NCBI RefSeq assembly: GCF_024347215.1
Contig: NZ_AP025282.1
Location: forward strand, 3,720,001 to 3,784,000
DNA from: Aliamphritea ceti
GTDB taxonomy: Bacteria > Pseudomonadota > Gammaproteobacteria > Pseudomonadales > Balneatricaceae
Length of the DNA: 64,000 bases
Direction of reading: 5' to 3'
Made by a program: the position numbers and the translations under genes. The first letter of the stretch is position 1, and each line of letters begins with the position of its first letter. The notes under the pieces were generated by a model, which ran no database searches, had not been told where the DNA came from, and worked only from the letters and a program-made list of their open reading frames with translations. Of the stretch, positions 16,971 through 25,945 are shown one piece after another.

Positions 16971-18029
16971 TCAGGCTGATTTGTCGGCAACACCCGCATC
17001 GGCAAAAGTTGCCATATTCCCATGCAGTAAACAAGCACTGCGTAGCAGATCAACCGCCAGTACCGCACCGCTGCCCTCTCCCAGACGCATACCAAGGTTC
17101 AGCAACGGTTGCACTTGCAGTGCCTGTAGCATAGCCCGGTGGCCAGGTTCTGCAGAATTATGTGCAAATACCAGCCACTCCTGAACTTCCGGATGCATAC
17201 GACACGCCAGCAACGCCGCCGCGGTACAAATAAAGCCATCTACCAGTGCAGGAATACCTTGTTGTGCGCAGGTCAGGTAAGCACCACATAAAGCAGCAAT
17301 CTCAAACCCACCGACGCTTTGCAATACACCCAGTGGTGTATTCAGTTGCGCAGCATGCAATGCCATCACTTCTTCCAGAACTGCCTGCTTAGCGCGTACA
17401 CCGGCATTATCCAGGCCAGTACCCGGGCCAACTAACTCTTCCAGAGTACTTTCTGTCAGTGCAGCCGCGATCATTGATGCCGCACTGGTATTGCCAATGC
17501 CCATCTCACCGCCGATAAACAGTTCAGCACCTTTCTCCTGTGCAGATAAAACCCGCTCACGACCAGCATTCAGCGCCAGCGCCAGTTGAGCATCGGTCAT
17601 TGCCGGTCCCTGAGAACAGTCTGCAGTTGAAGATGCAATTACTGCCTGAACCACCGTAGGATGATCAGCAACCGGGCCGACAGTACCAAGGTTCACTACT
17701 TCAAAATCTGCGCCGCGGGCTTTAGACAATACCGAGACAGCCGCGCCACCGTGGGCAAAGTTACTCACCATCTGAGCAGTTACTTCCTGCGGAAACGCCG
17801 ACACACCACGGCCAGCCAGACCATGATCCGCCGCAAAAATAGACACCTGAATATTATTAATCTGCGGCTTTAACTGCCCCTGCATACCGGCAAACCGGAT
17901 AGCCAGTGCTTCCAGCTGTCCAAGAGAACCGGCAGGTTTAGTCAGAATTTGCTGGTGTTCACTGGCAGCGCTCATCGCAGCCTGATCAATTGCCTTTGGA
18001 GCCTGGGTTAACCATTCAAGGTTGGACAT
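16971..18029 (-). CDS. cobT: Nicotinate-nucleotide--dimethylbenzimidazole phosphoribosyltransferase
   Basis: A 352-residue CobT with the family landmarks TKPAGSLGQLE (about residue 30), FAADHGLAGRGVSAFPQEVT, GEMGIGNTSAA (about residue 175) and the C-terminal GMRLGEGSGA with the catalytic glutamate. It activates dimethylbenzimidazole to alpha-ribazole phosphate. It is followed directly by cobC; the cobS gene that often sits between them is not present. Confidence 0.94.
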   Translation of the reverse strand: MSNLEWLTQAPKAIDQAAMSAASEHQQILTKPAGSLGQLEALAIRFAGMQGQLKPQINNIQVSIFAADHGLAGRGVSAFPQEVTAQMVSNFAHGGAAVSVLSKARGADFEVVNLGTVGPVADHPTVVQAVIASSTADCSQGPAMTDAQLALALNAGRERVLSAQEKGAELFIGGEMGIGNTSAASMIAAALTESTLEELVGPGTGLDNAGVRAKQAVLEEVMALHAAQLNTPLGVLQSVGGFEIAALCGAYLTCAQQGIPALVDGFICTAAALLACRMHPEVQEWLVFAHNSAEPGHRAMLQALQVQPLLNLGMRLGEGSGAVLAVDLLRSACLLHGNMATFADAGVADKSA

Positions 18030-18130
18030 AATTAACTACCTGATCCTGAAATAACCGGCCTCACCTGAGACCCGTCTGAATAAATTGGTTACTGGCTCTG
18101 AATTACATTCCAGAACCTTTCTGATATATA

Positions 18131-18165
18131 ACAAAAAGCCTGACGTCAGTTACAAGTCAGGCTTT
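18131..18165 (-). terminator. Terminator overlapping the cobU stop
   Basis: AAAGCCTGAC and GTCAGGCTTT form a ten-base stem; the minus-strand copy is followed by five T. The stop codon of cobU lies inside the first arm. This indicates that cobU and cobT-cobC are not simply one transcript. Confidence 0.82.
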
Positions 18166-18684
18166 AAACTCCATCGGCAAACCGGCTACCGTTAATGTAA
18201 CCCGCTCGCATATTTGCGCCAGTCTCTGATGCAGGAATCCGGCCTGATCCTGAAACTTGCGGGTTAACTCGCCCATAGGCACTATTCCCAGCCCCACTTC
18301 ATTACTGACCATAATGACTTCCGCCTGACAATTAGTCAGCGCCGCTTCAAACTCAGCAATGCTGGCTTCCATACGTGCATCATCTTCCAGCATCAGCAGG
18401 TTCGTTACCCAAAGCGTCAGGCAATCGATCAGTAAACAGGTATTAGCAACATTATGCTGTGCCAGCACCGCCGCGAGATCAACAGGCTCTTCAATGGTCA
18501 TCCAGCCTTCCGGGCGTAAATCCTGATGTCGCTGAATACGCGCGGACATCTCACCATCACCAGCATTCGCCGTTGCCAGATAATACACCTGACGGCCGTC
18601 TTCAGCGGCGTGCCAGTCTTGCGCCCGTTGCTCCGCCAAAGCAGTTTTGCCGGAACGGGCCCCACCTAAAATTAGTTGTTTCAT
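18157..18684 (-). CDS. cobU: Adenosylcobinamide kinase / guanylyltransferase
   Basis: A 175-residue bifunctional CobU/CobP. The P-loop LGGARSGKTALAE lies at the N-terminus, then the EEPVDLAAVL segment, the LLIDCLTLWVTNLL strand and the SNEVGLGIVP signature (about residue 128). It phosphorylates adenosylcobinamide and adds GMP, preparing it for CobS. It lies upstream of cobT-cobC but is separated from them by a terminator. No cobalamin riboswitch could be recognised upstream. Confidence 0.93.
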   Translation of the reverse strand: MKQLILGGARSGKTALAEQRAQDWHAAEDGRQVYYLATANAGDGEMSARIQRHQDLRPEGWMTIEEPVDLAAVLAQHNVANTCLLIDCLTLWVTNLLMLEDDARMEASIAEFEAALTNCQAEVIMVSNEVGLGIVPMGELTRKFQDQAGFLHQRLAQICERVTLTVAGLPMEFKA

Positions 18685-19001
18685 AGTGCTATAGCCTGAA
18701 ATATTCGACTGCCATTTTTCTGGCAGGTATGCAGGTTCCTAAGCTAACGGCTATCCTGACCAGAGACAAGCAACTATACATTCTCAGGGCGACATAAAAC
18801 GTCGTAGAAGGAACCGGACTGGCTGACATGTCTGACATATTCGACAAAGTTTTCTACATCCTTAATAACCTAAACAAAACAGCTATCTGATGAAGCTTTG
18901 ATTTAGCGCAGATTGTTAAAGCACTTAAAGATGTATTTAAAAAACATTTTATGATTTAATCCACCCACTGAAGTAACAGCATGAATCGAGAAAGGTGAGC
19001 C
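18685..19001. other. Divergent cobU / nnrS intergenic region
   Basis: About 317 bases with no gene. Next to cobU there is a small stem (CTGCCA and TGGCAG around 18710-18727). Next to nnrS there is the NsrR-like palindrome listed separately. The middle holds nothing I can identify. Confidence 0.5.
18928..18950. promoter_or_regulatory. NsrR-like operator before nnrS
   Basis: AAGATGTATTT, one spacer base, then AAAAACATTTT. Compared with the gammaproteobacterial NsrR consensus (AANATGCATTT-n-AAATGCATNTT) the first half has one mismatch and the second two. It lies about 50 bases before nnrS, a known NsrR/NO-responsive target in several gammaproteobacteria, so nitric-oxide-relieved repression is likely. 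Confidence 0.6.
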
Positions 19002-20183
19002 ATGCAAATTCAAATTCAGGAACCCAGAACCTCCGGTTCCATTGCTCTGTTTAATCTTGGTTTCAGACCATTCTTCTTATTCGGTGCACTCTCTGCATTA
19101 GTATTAATGCTGATCTGGCTGATCATGCTAAGTACCGGACAGGTCACCCAGGATTACTATCAACTCAGTTACATCTGGCATGGACATGAAATGCTGTTCG
19201 GCTATTCAGTGGCGATTATCGCGGGCTTTCTGCTCACTGCCGTTAAAAACTGGACCTCACAGCAAACACCACACGGCAGTTGGTTAGCTATCATATTTGC
19301 GGTCTGGGTTGCCGGCAGGATTATGCCATTCACTGCGTTACCTGCTGTGCTAATCGCAGCCGTTGATTTGCTATTTCTACCACTGGTTATTCTGGGAATT
19401 GCTATTCCGATTATTCGCAGTGGTAATCACCGCAATCTGTTGTTTATTGTCATCCTTTCGGTCATGACGCTGGCAAACGGTCTGATGCACTCGCAACTAC
19501 TCGGTTACACCGAGAATACTTTGTTGCAAGGTATGCAATTACAGCTCGGTCTGATTATTTTGATCATTATGATTCTCGGTGGCCGGGTTATTCCGTTTTT
19601 TACCGAACGGGCACTGGGTAATTTCACAGCACGAAAGTTCACCTGGCTGGAATACTTTACACCGGCCATCACTGTAGCCTGGCTTGGCAGTCATTTTGCT
19701 GGCTACCTGCAACTGGCAGGCGTACTGGCAGTACTCGCGGCAGCCTCTCAGTTCTTACGTCTATACGGCTGGTTTCACCCACGTTTACTGCGTAATCCTC
19801 TGCTATGGATTCTACAGCTGGCTTACCTGTTCATTCCTCTGGGATTCGCACTTTATGCGGCCAGTGTGTTTACCGGTATTTCTCCATACCTATCTACGCA
19901 TGCCTTCGCAGCCGGCGCTATTGGCTCAATCACTATAGGAATGATGGCCCGGGTATCACTTGGTCATACCGGTCGGCCGCTGAAACTGACCAACTGGGTG
20001 AAAGTCGGCTTCGGCTTCATGATTCTCAGTGGCCTGATCCGTTGCCTGTTGCCACTGGCGCCGGAACTGTACACAGTTGCCTTACATGCCTCGGCAACCT
20101 TCTGGGTCATCGCCTGGGCACTGTTCCTGATTCCGTACAGCCCGATTTTGTTACAGCCAAGACTGGACGGCCAATACGGTTAG
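19002..20183 (+). CDS. nnrS: NnrS family membrane protein
   Basis: A 393-residue polytopic protein with about 12 membrane helices. It carries the NnrS signature LFNLGFRPFFLFGALSA at the N-terminus, WHGHEMLFGYSVAIIAGFLLTA (about residue 60) and GGRVIPFFTERA (about residue 200) with conserved histidines. NnrS is a haem- and copper-containing protein that protects against nitrosative stress, in Vibrio by preventing accumulation of iron-NO complexes. A GAAAGGTGAG Shine-Dalgarno precedes the ATG, and the upstream palindrome suggests NsrR control. No denitrification genes are seen nearby. Confidence 0.9.
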   Translation: MQIQIQEPRTSGSIALFNLGFRPFFLFGALSALVLMLIWLIMLSTGQVTQDYYQLSYIWHGHEMLFGYSVAIIAGFLLTAVKNWTSQQTPHGSWLAIIFAVWVAGRIMPFTALPAVLIAAVDLLFLPLVILGIAIPIIRSGNHRNLLFIVILSVMTLANGLMHSQLLGYTENTLLQGMQLQLGLIILIIMILGGRVIPFFTERALGNFTARKFTWLEYFTPAITVAWLGSHFAGYLQLAGVLAVLAAASQFLRLYGWFHPRLLRNPLLWILQLAYLFIPLGFALYAASVFTGISPYLSTHAFAAGAIGSITIGMMARVSLGHTGRPLKLTNWVKVGFGFMILSGLIRCLLPLAPELYTVALHASATFWVIAWALFLIPYSPILLQPRLDGQYG

Positions 20184-20202
20184 AAGCAGCTTAAATACAA
20201 AC

Positions 20203-20236
20203 AAGCCCGTCGCATAATTGCCACGGGCTTTTTTAT
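20203..20236 (+). terminator. Terminator after nnrS
   Basis: AAGCCCGT pairs with ACGGGCTT, followed by TTTTTATT. Confidence 0.85.
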
Positions 20237-20449
20237 TCTTTTTGTGCAAACCACAATTATTCCGCCCTGGCTTTAGGCTAAAAGTCCTCGCTTTCATTTG
20301 ATTTCGACCAGAGGCAAGCGGTTAAGGCATAAAAACGCCATTCAAACGCACAAAAATTCCTTTGATTCATCCCTGCGTATTTCCCTCTTCAGGCAACTTG
20401 ATATAATGCATGGACACCTGTTACACGCGATTTATTGAAAGGAGCCATT

Positions 20450-21043
20450 GTGGAAGATAACAGTATCTGGATTATCAGTATCCTTACCCTGGTCACAGGA
20501 GGCGTTATCGGTTACTTCGCTGGCCGGTCTGGAACCAATGCAACCAAGCAACGGGACCTTAGCCTTCAGCTAGAAGATTCACAACGTCAGCTGGATGCTT
20601 ACAAGCAACAGGTAAATCAACATTTTGAGCGCACCGCTGAGCTGGTCAATGACATGACCGAGAGCTATAAAGCAGTACACACTCACCTGGCTACAGGCTC
20701 AGAAGCACTTTGCGACGCAGACACCAGCAAACTCGATGCCGCACCGGTTAAACCTGTTATTACTGACCAAACAGATAAAGCACCGGAACCTACCGCGGAA
20801 AAAGCTACACCAGCCGCTGAACCAGCTAAAGCTCCAGCCGCAGACACTAAAGAACAGCCTGCCGCAGACGCTGAAGCCGAAAATATGCCTGCACCACCAC
20901 TGGATTACGCGCCAAAGACACCAGATCAGGAAGGGACACTGTCGGAAAACTTCGGCGTTAAAAAAGACGCTGAAGAACCACAGCCAGAACCTGTACCGGC
21001 TGATCATTTCGCGAACAAGAAAAAAGCCGAAGAAACTGCCTGA
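20450..21043 (+). CDS. zapG: YhcB/ZapG-like (DUF1043) inner-membrane protein
   Basis: A 197-residue protein with one N-terminal membrane helix (about residues 5-24, containing GGVIGYFAGR). A coiled-coil follows (LSLQLEDSQRQLDAYKQQVNQHFERTAELVNDMTESY in outline), the core of the DUF1043 family, and then a long Ala/Pro/Glu-rich low-complexity tail from about residue 95. YhcB/ZapG links envelope biogenesis and cell division. The GTG start is chosen because an AAAGGAG site precedes it by five bases. The tail is much longer than in E. coli YhcB (about 130 residues). Confidence 0.85.
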   Translation: MEDNSIWIISILTLVTGGVIGYFAGRSGTNATKQRDLSLQLEDSQRQLDAYKQQVNQHFERTAELVNDMTESYKAVHTHLATGSEALCDADTSKLDAAPVKPVITDQTDKAPEPTAEKATPAAEPAKAPAADTKEQPAADAEAENMPAPPLDYAPKTPDQEGTLSENFGVKKDAEEPQPEPVPADHFANKKKAEETA

Positions 21044-21072
21044 CAGCAGACATTCTCAGCTACCAGAACGAC

Positions 21073-21106
21073 AAAGGCCGTTGCTCACGCAACGGCCTTT
21101 TTTATT
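21073..21106 (+). terminator. Terminator after zapG
   Basis: AAAGGCCGTTGC pairs with GCAACGGCCTTT, loop of four, followed by a T-run. A strong Rho-independent terminator. Confidence 0.9.
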
Positions 21107-21142
21107 GGCGAATGAAACGCTTTACAAGCTCTAAACAGCCGC

Positions 21143-21385
21143 TTATGTATTCTGAGTATTCACAATGCAGCTATTTGTTATAGCATCATAACGACCACCC
21201 TGATTTTCACAGGAATTGCTAACAAACTGCTCAGAACTCCCCAGAAAATACACAATTACAGCAGTGAACAGGCATAACATAAGCGCCTTACCCGACTGCA
21301 TATTTTTTTTACGCAGTATCATAACCAACGCACTAAGACCACTGACGACTGAAACAACCACCAGCAGATAAAATAAACTCATCAT
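21143..21385 (-). CDS. Small two-helix membrane protein
   Basis: An 80-residue hypothetical protein with two hydrophobic segments (about residues 4-23 and 34-50) joined by a basic loop (LRKKNMQSGK). The C-terminal tail holds two cysteines (SCENQGGRYDAITNSC) and would be periplasmic if the loop is cytoplasmic, so a disulfide is possible. It lies 26 bases after the Nif3-like gene on the same strand and may be co-transcribed. I do not recognise a function. The ATG could also be the second codon. Confidence 0.55.
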   Translation of the reverse strand: MMSLFYLLVVVSVVSGLSALVMILRKKNMQSGKALMLCLFTAVIVYFLGSSEQFVSNSCENQGGRYDAITNSCIVNTQNT

Positions 21386-21411
21386 AAAATCAGGTCCGAA
21401 AAATCAGTTAA

Positions 21412-22173
21412 TCAGGCAGGATTATCAATATCAACAAAGTGATGTTCAACTGCAAATACTTCTGCTAAATGCTCACCTAATGCCTTAGCACCGTATCGCT
21501 CAGTAGCATGATGCCCCGCTGCAAAATAATGAATATTTTCTTCCCGGGCGCTGTGAGTTGTGGGCTCAGAAATTTCACCGGAAAGATATGCATCTACACC
21601 ATGTTCTATAGCTTTATCGATATAGCCCTGAGCCCCGCCGGTACACCAGGCAATCGTACTTATAGTTTCAGGACCGGCATCAACGTGAAGTACATCACGC
21701 CCCAGTACTTTCGCCACATGTGCTGAAAAATCAGCAGCTGGCACTGGCACAGGTAAGCGGCCAACAGAACCGATACTCAGCGGGTTATCCGCTTCCAGCC
21801 CACCTTCAGTAATAATACCCAGCTGTTTTGCTAACTGCGCGTTATTACCCAGTTCAGGATGACCATCTAAAGGTAAATGATAAGCCAGGAGGCTGATGTC
21901 GTGGCCAAGCAAAACTTGTAAACGTCGCTTTTTCAGACCTTTTATAACTGGATTTTCGCCCTTCCAGAAGTATCCGTGGTGCACCAGTACCAGATCTGCC
22001 TGCAGTTCCACCGCTTTATCCAGCAATGCCTGTGACGCTGTCACCCCGGATACGATGCAACTGACATCAGTTTTACCTTCTACCTGAAGCCCGTTCGGGC
22101 AGTAGTCCCGATAACGCTCAGGGGTCAGCAAGTTATTGGTATAATTTACGATTTCGTTCAGCTTAACTGCCAT
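21412..22173 (-). CDS. Nif3-like dinuclear metal centre protein (YbgI type)
   Basis: A 253-residue NIF3/DUF34 protein. Metal ligands are visible in LVLVHHGYFWKG (about residue 60), LPLDGHPELGNN (about residue 100) and the C-terminal FAAGHHATERYG. Homologues form toroidal hexamers with a two-metal site in each subunit; proposed roles include metal chaperoning and cyclohydrolase-like chemistry, but the function is unsettled. It is divergent from the DegS-like gene, with about 95 bases between them. Confidence 0.9.
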   Translation of the reverse strand: MAVKLNEIVNYTNNLLTPERYRDYCPNGLQVEGKTDVSCIVSGVTASQALLDKAVELQADLVLVHHGYFWKGENPVIKGLKKRRLQVLLGHDISLLAYHLPLDGHPELGNNAQLAKQLGIITEGGLEADNPLSIGSVGRLPVPVPAADFSAHVAKVLGRDVLHVDAGPETISTIAWCTGGAQGYIDKAIEHGVDAYLSGEISEPTTHSAREENIHYFAAGHHATERYGAKALGEHLAEVFAVEHHFVDIDNPA

Positions 22174-22269
22174 AATTCTGCCGCAATAGTTCCCATTGAT
22201 AGATAAGTATCCGTATAATTCTAAATCCAGTCGATCCTGATCGCACCTAATTAAAGGTAAACCTTGCGC

Positions 22270-23523
22270 ATGCGTAAACTTTCGTTTCTTATCTGGCCGA
22301 CTATTTCTGGTGTTCTTGCGGCAACTTTTCTTCTGATGTACGTCCCTGGTCTTTTACCCAGCAACCAGGTGACAGATCTTTTTGCCGACGCCAAACGCCC
22401 TGTTACTCCGACAATCACAAGTGTGGGCCCTGCATCCTATGCCGGAGCTGTCGATATTGCATCACCCAGCGTGGTAAACATCTATACCCGGACAGTTGTG
22501 CCGCCAAAAGAATCTGCCACAGTTACAGATCCGTCAGTGAAGCCTGAAACTGTACCTGAAGCAACACCCCGCAAGAAATATGAAGGCGATAATTTACAAG
22601 GACGTGACAAAGTTCACACCAGCTTGGGGTCAGGTGTAATCCTTACCCACGACGGCTACATTGCCACGAACAACCATGTTATTGCGAATGCTGATGAGAT
22701 CACAGTCGCACTTAAAGATGGCCGCGAAGCGCTTGCACAAGTTATAGGCCGTGATCCGGATACTGATTTGGCGGTTCTGAAAATCGACTTACCAGAGCTG
22801 CCAATTATTACCATCAGCACATCCAACAATCTGCGAGTTGGCGATGTCACTCTGGCAATCGGTAATCCATTTGGTGTTGGCCAGACGGTTACTATGGGCA
22901 TTATCAGCGCAACTGGCCGAAACCAGGTTGGCCTGAATACCTATGAAAACTTTATTCAGACGGATGCAGCGATTAACCCTGGTAACTCTGGCGGCGCGCT
23001 AATTGATCCTTACGGAAATTTAATCGGCATCAATACAGCCATTTTCTCCCGTAGCGGTGGATCACTGGGCATTGGTTTTGCCATTCCATCGAATCAGGCC
23101 ATTGTCGTCATGAAAGACCTGATTGAACATGGTCGGGTAATCCGTGGCTGGCTAGGCATTGAAGCACAGGAAATGACCGCGCAACTGGCTGAATCATTTG
23201 CGCTAAAAGAAAACCGTGGCCTGATCATTGCCGGCATTTATCGCGATGGTCCGGCACATCTTGGTGGTCTGCAACCTGGCGATATCATGCTGGAAATCGA
23301 AGGTGAGAAAATCATCGACGGCCGCACCTCAATGCGCCAAATCGCTCAGGTACGTCCAGGCAGTCAGATTCAGATAAAAGCCCTGCGCGATGGTGAGATG
23401 CAGGATTTCAGCGTTGAAATCATCGAGCGACCGACCCCACCAACACCGGATGCAGCGGCAGCACAGATACCAGAAACAGTGCCTGCTCCTCAAAAGCTGC
23501 CTGAACAGCCAGCGACAGAATAG
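22270..23523 (+). CDS. degS: DegS/AlgW-like periplasmic serine protease
   Basis: A 417-residue trypsin-like protease with an N-terminal membrane anchor (about residues 7-26). The catalytic triad is His in TNNHVIANA, Asp in DPDTDLAVLKID and Ser in NPGNSGGALI. One PDZ domain follows (from about residue 290) and then a Pro/Ala-rich tail. A single PDZ and a membrane anchor fit DegS/AlgW, which cleaves the anti-sigma factor RseA/MucA when it senses misfolded porins, rather than two-PDZ DegP. The ATG is used here, but an in-frame TTG two codons earlier has better spacing to an AAAGG site and could be the true start. Confidence 0.88.
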   Translation: MRKLSFLIWPTISGVLAATFLLMYVPGLLPSNQVTDLFADAKRPVTPTITSVGPASYAGAVDIASPSVVNIYTRTVVPPKESATVTDPSVKPETVPEATPRKKYEGDNLQGRDKVHTSLGSGVILTHDGYIATNNHVIANADEITVALKDGREALAQVIGRDPDTDLAVLKIDLPELPIITISTSNNLRVGDVTLAIGNPFGVGQTVTMGIISATGRNQVGLNTYENFIQTDAAINPGNSGGALIDPYGNLIGINTAIFSRSGGSLGIGFAIPSNQAIVVMKDLIEHGRVIRGWLGIEAQEMTAQLAESFALKENRGLIIAGIYRDGPAHLGGLQPGDIMLEIEGEKIIDGRTSMRQIAQVRPGSQIQIKALRDGEMQDFSVEIIERPTPPTPDAAAAQIPETVPAPQKLPEQPATE

Positions 23524-23566
23524 TGCGCGAAAAAGCAGTAACAACCTCCGCCGTTATATAATAAGA

Positions 23567-23602
23567 AATCCCGGAAACGCTTAACGCCTCCGGGATTTTT
23601 TG
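23567..23602 (+). terminator. Terminator after degS
   Basis: AATCCCGG pairs with CCGGGATT, followed by a run of T. It serves the protease gene and lies just before the end of the convergent MFS gene. Confidence 0.85.
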
Positions 23603-23640
23603 TATAACGCCTGTTCTAGCCTAATACTGCCAAAGGCCGG

Positions 23641-24843
23641 TCAGGATAACTGCTCTGCCGATACCTGCTTTTGCCAATATACCTCTCTACCCGGCTCCGG
23701 ATTCTCCGGCACCATTCGCGCCAGCACCAGAGATACCGCCGCCATAGCTGCACCGGTTAAGAACACTGCCGCCGGTGACACCATCCACAACACACCATAA
23801 ACGGCTGGTAAAACTACCGCAGCAATATGATTAATTGAAAAAGCTACGCCTGCTGTAGAGGCCATATCTTTAGGATCGGCAATCTTCTGTAAATAGGTTT
23901 TCTGGGCAATAGCCATGGAAAATAACAGATGGTCCAGTATATACAGGCCCACAGCAATCCAGGGATCAGACACAAACGCATATGCCCCGAATACCAACAT
24001 TAAGCCAATGTACTCAAGCGTTAGCGCCCTGCGCTCTCCCCAATGACCAATTAACTTGCCAATTTGCGGCGCCAGTAACATGTTCATGAAACCATTCGCC
24101 AGAAACAGCAAAGATATTTCCCCGGCGCTGAAGCCAAACTTTTCAACCATCAGGAAGCCAGCAAAGACAACGAATATCTGCCGCCGCGCACCGCCCATGA
24201 ACGTCAGCGCGTAATATAGCCAGTAACGCTTTCGCAGTATTAGCTTTTTATGTTGCTCTACTTTCTCCGGAAAATGTGCAAACCAGCGCCAGCAAAACAA
24301 TGCGATCAGAATCGTAATACTGCCTCCCAGCAAATACACCAGCTCCATGGCGATTCCAGCAACATCCAGTGCCAGCCAAACCAGCCCGAAAGCCACCAGG
24401 CTGGCAAATGAGCGAACAGCTACCAGCTTGCCCAACTTATGCGCGGCAGTTTTCTTATCAAACCACTGTAACGACAACGATTGATTCATCGTCTCGTAGT
24501 AATGAAAGCCAATAGACATCAGCACAGTCGTACAGTAGAGGCCGATTTCAGTCGGGAAATATCCCGTTAAAGCAGTACCTATTCCCAATAACAATAAAGA
24601 TACCAGCGCCAGCGTCTGTTCCCGCATAAACACCAGTAGCAGAACCGCAGCGAATGCCATAAAACCTGGTATTTCACGCAGCGACTGCAGAATACCTATC
24701 TCCACACCGCTGAATGCGGCCCGCTCTATCACGAAGTTGTTTAATAGCGCCTGCCATACACCAAATGAAATCGGCATAGAAACGGCCATCAATATCAGCA
24801 GCATTTCCGGGCTACGCCAGTCTACTCCCTGAAAAATCTTCAT
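23641..24843 (-). CDS. MFS transporter
   Basis: A 400-residue hydrophobic protein with about 12 membrane helices and MFS character (for example LLFLANGFMNMLLAPQIGKLIGHWGERRAL in outline, near residue 245, a loop typical of the fold). The substrate is not recognisable. It is divergent from an AraC regulator with about 90 bases between the starts, so it is probably controlled by it and may export the compound that the regulator senses. Confidence 0.78.
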   Translation of the reverse strand: MKIFQGVDWRSPEMLLILMAVSMPISFGVWQALLNNFVIERAAFSGVEIGILQSLREIPGFMAFAAVLLLVFMREQTLALVSLLLLGIGTALTGYFPTEIGLYCTTVLMSIGFHYYETMNQSLSLQWFDKKTAAHKLGKLVAVRSFASLVAFGLVWLALDVAGIAMELVYLLGGSITILIALFCWRWFAHFPEKVEQHKKLILRKRYWLYYALTFMGGARRQIFVVFAGFLMVEKFGFSAGEISLLFLANGFMNMLLAPQIGKLIGHWGERRALTLEYIGLMLVFGAYAFVSDPWIAVGLYILDHLLFSMAIAQKTYLQKIADPKDMASTAGVAFSINHIAAVVLPAVYGVLWMVSPAAVFLTGAAMAAVSLVLARMVPENPEPGREVYWQKQVSAEQLS

Positions 24844-24934
24844 AAATCACCCTGATCTGTCTGAATTGCTCTAAATTGCTCTTAATTACTTGAACTACTT
24901 TAAAAGCTCACGAATATGTCGTATACAATCGACT

Positions 24935-25777
24935 ATGACAAAAAATAACGATAAACAGACAAAAATAGCACCCTGGCCTGCTCACTGGGTCAGTAAGGCA
25001 GATATTCAGGCCGGAAAGCCCGAAGAAGTCCCCCGTAAACTGGTTATTCGCCACTTTGGCCATGAGGCTAACCATTACTCTCCTTACCATTGTCATAGCT
25101 GGGGACAACTCCTGTTTATTTCGGAAGGCTTGGTACAGGTCAGTGCCCGGGACATTGGCCACTGGATCGTACCGCCGCAACGGGCCGTGTGGATTCCACC
25201 TTTCATTGAACATGACGCCTTAGCGCTGCAACGCTTACAAATGCACAATGTTTACATCTGCCCTGAAGCCGCGGCAGGCATGCCAGATAACTGTCAGGTT
25301 GTGCATATAACGCCATTGCTCAGAGAGTTAATCATGGAGCTGTCTAAACTGCCCCGTCTCTATGATGAAAACGGCGCCGACAGCCGCATGGTGGAAGTAT
25401 TTCTCGACCAGCTCAAAACCACGCCGGAAGTGCCATTGCATCTGCCACAGCCTGGCAGTGAACGCTTACAAAAACTTACCCTTAGCTTGCAGCAAAACCC
25501 GGATGATAATCGCCCGCTGCAATACTGGGCTGATCAGATAGGATGCAGTGAACGTACCCTGGCCCGACGTTTTCACAAAGAAACCGGAATGACCTTTGGC
25601 CAGTGGCGCCAACAGGCCCGCCTGCTGGAAGCCCTCAGCCGCATTGCTGGCGGGCAATCTATTGCCAGCATAGCGCAAGATCTTGGTTACAGTAGCCAGA
25701 GTGCTTTTATCAGTATGTTCCGCAAAGCACTGGGTAAAACTCCGGCACGCTACTTTCAGCCAACAGATACAAACTGA
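24935..25777 (+). CDS. AraC-family regulator with cupin sensor
   Basis: A 280-residue protein. An N-terminal cupin-like domain (about residues 25-130, with HYSPYHCHSWGQLLFISEG) is followed by two C-terminal AraC HTH motifs. The last contains IASIAQDLGYSSQSAFISMFRKALGKTPARYF in outline, the standard AraC signature. It is divergent from the MFS transporter gene and likely regulates it. The ATG giving MTKNNDKQ is used; a longer TTG reading upstream has no better ribosome site. The ligand is unknown. Confidence 0.83.
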   Translation: MTKNNDKQTKIAPWPAHWVSKADIQAGKPEEVPRKLVIRHFGHEANHYSPYHCHSWGQLLFISEGLVQVSARDIGHWIVPPQRAVWIPPFIEHDALALQRLQMHNVYICPEAAAGMPDNCQVVHITPLLRELIMELSKLPRLYDENGADSRMVEVFLDQLKTTPEVPLHLPQPGSERLQKLTLSLQQNPDDNRPLQYWADQIGCSERTLARRFHKETGMTFGQWRQQARLLEALSRIAGGQSIASIAQDLGYSSQSAFISMFRKALGKTPARYFQPTDTN

Positions 25778-25945
25778 ATTCTTTTTTGTCCGTTAAAGAG
25801 CGCTCAGATCTGACAACGATTTAACAAAGCTAAGAGTATCATTTCATTCATATTTACCTGCAAAACTCTCATATAGAGGCGTATCCGCACCGGAATTCTT
25901 GAGTTAGAATGCGAGCAATTATTGTCTCACTGTAAGGCTGTTGCT

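Noticed and set aside
18895..18925. FNR/Anr box before nnrS
   Set aside because: TTGAT is present but no matching ATCAA half-site at four-base spacing.
18685..18990. Cobalamin riboswitch upstream of cobU
   Set aside because: An ACCTGCC string is present on the minus strand, but the diagnostic GCCACTG element and the other conserved blocks are missing.
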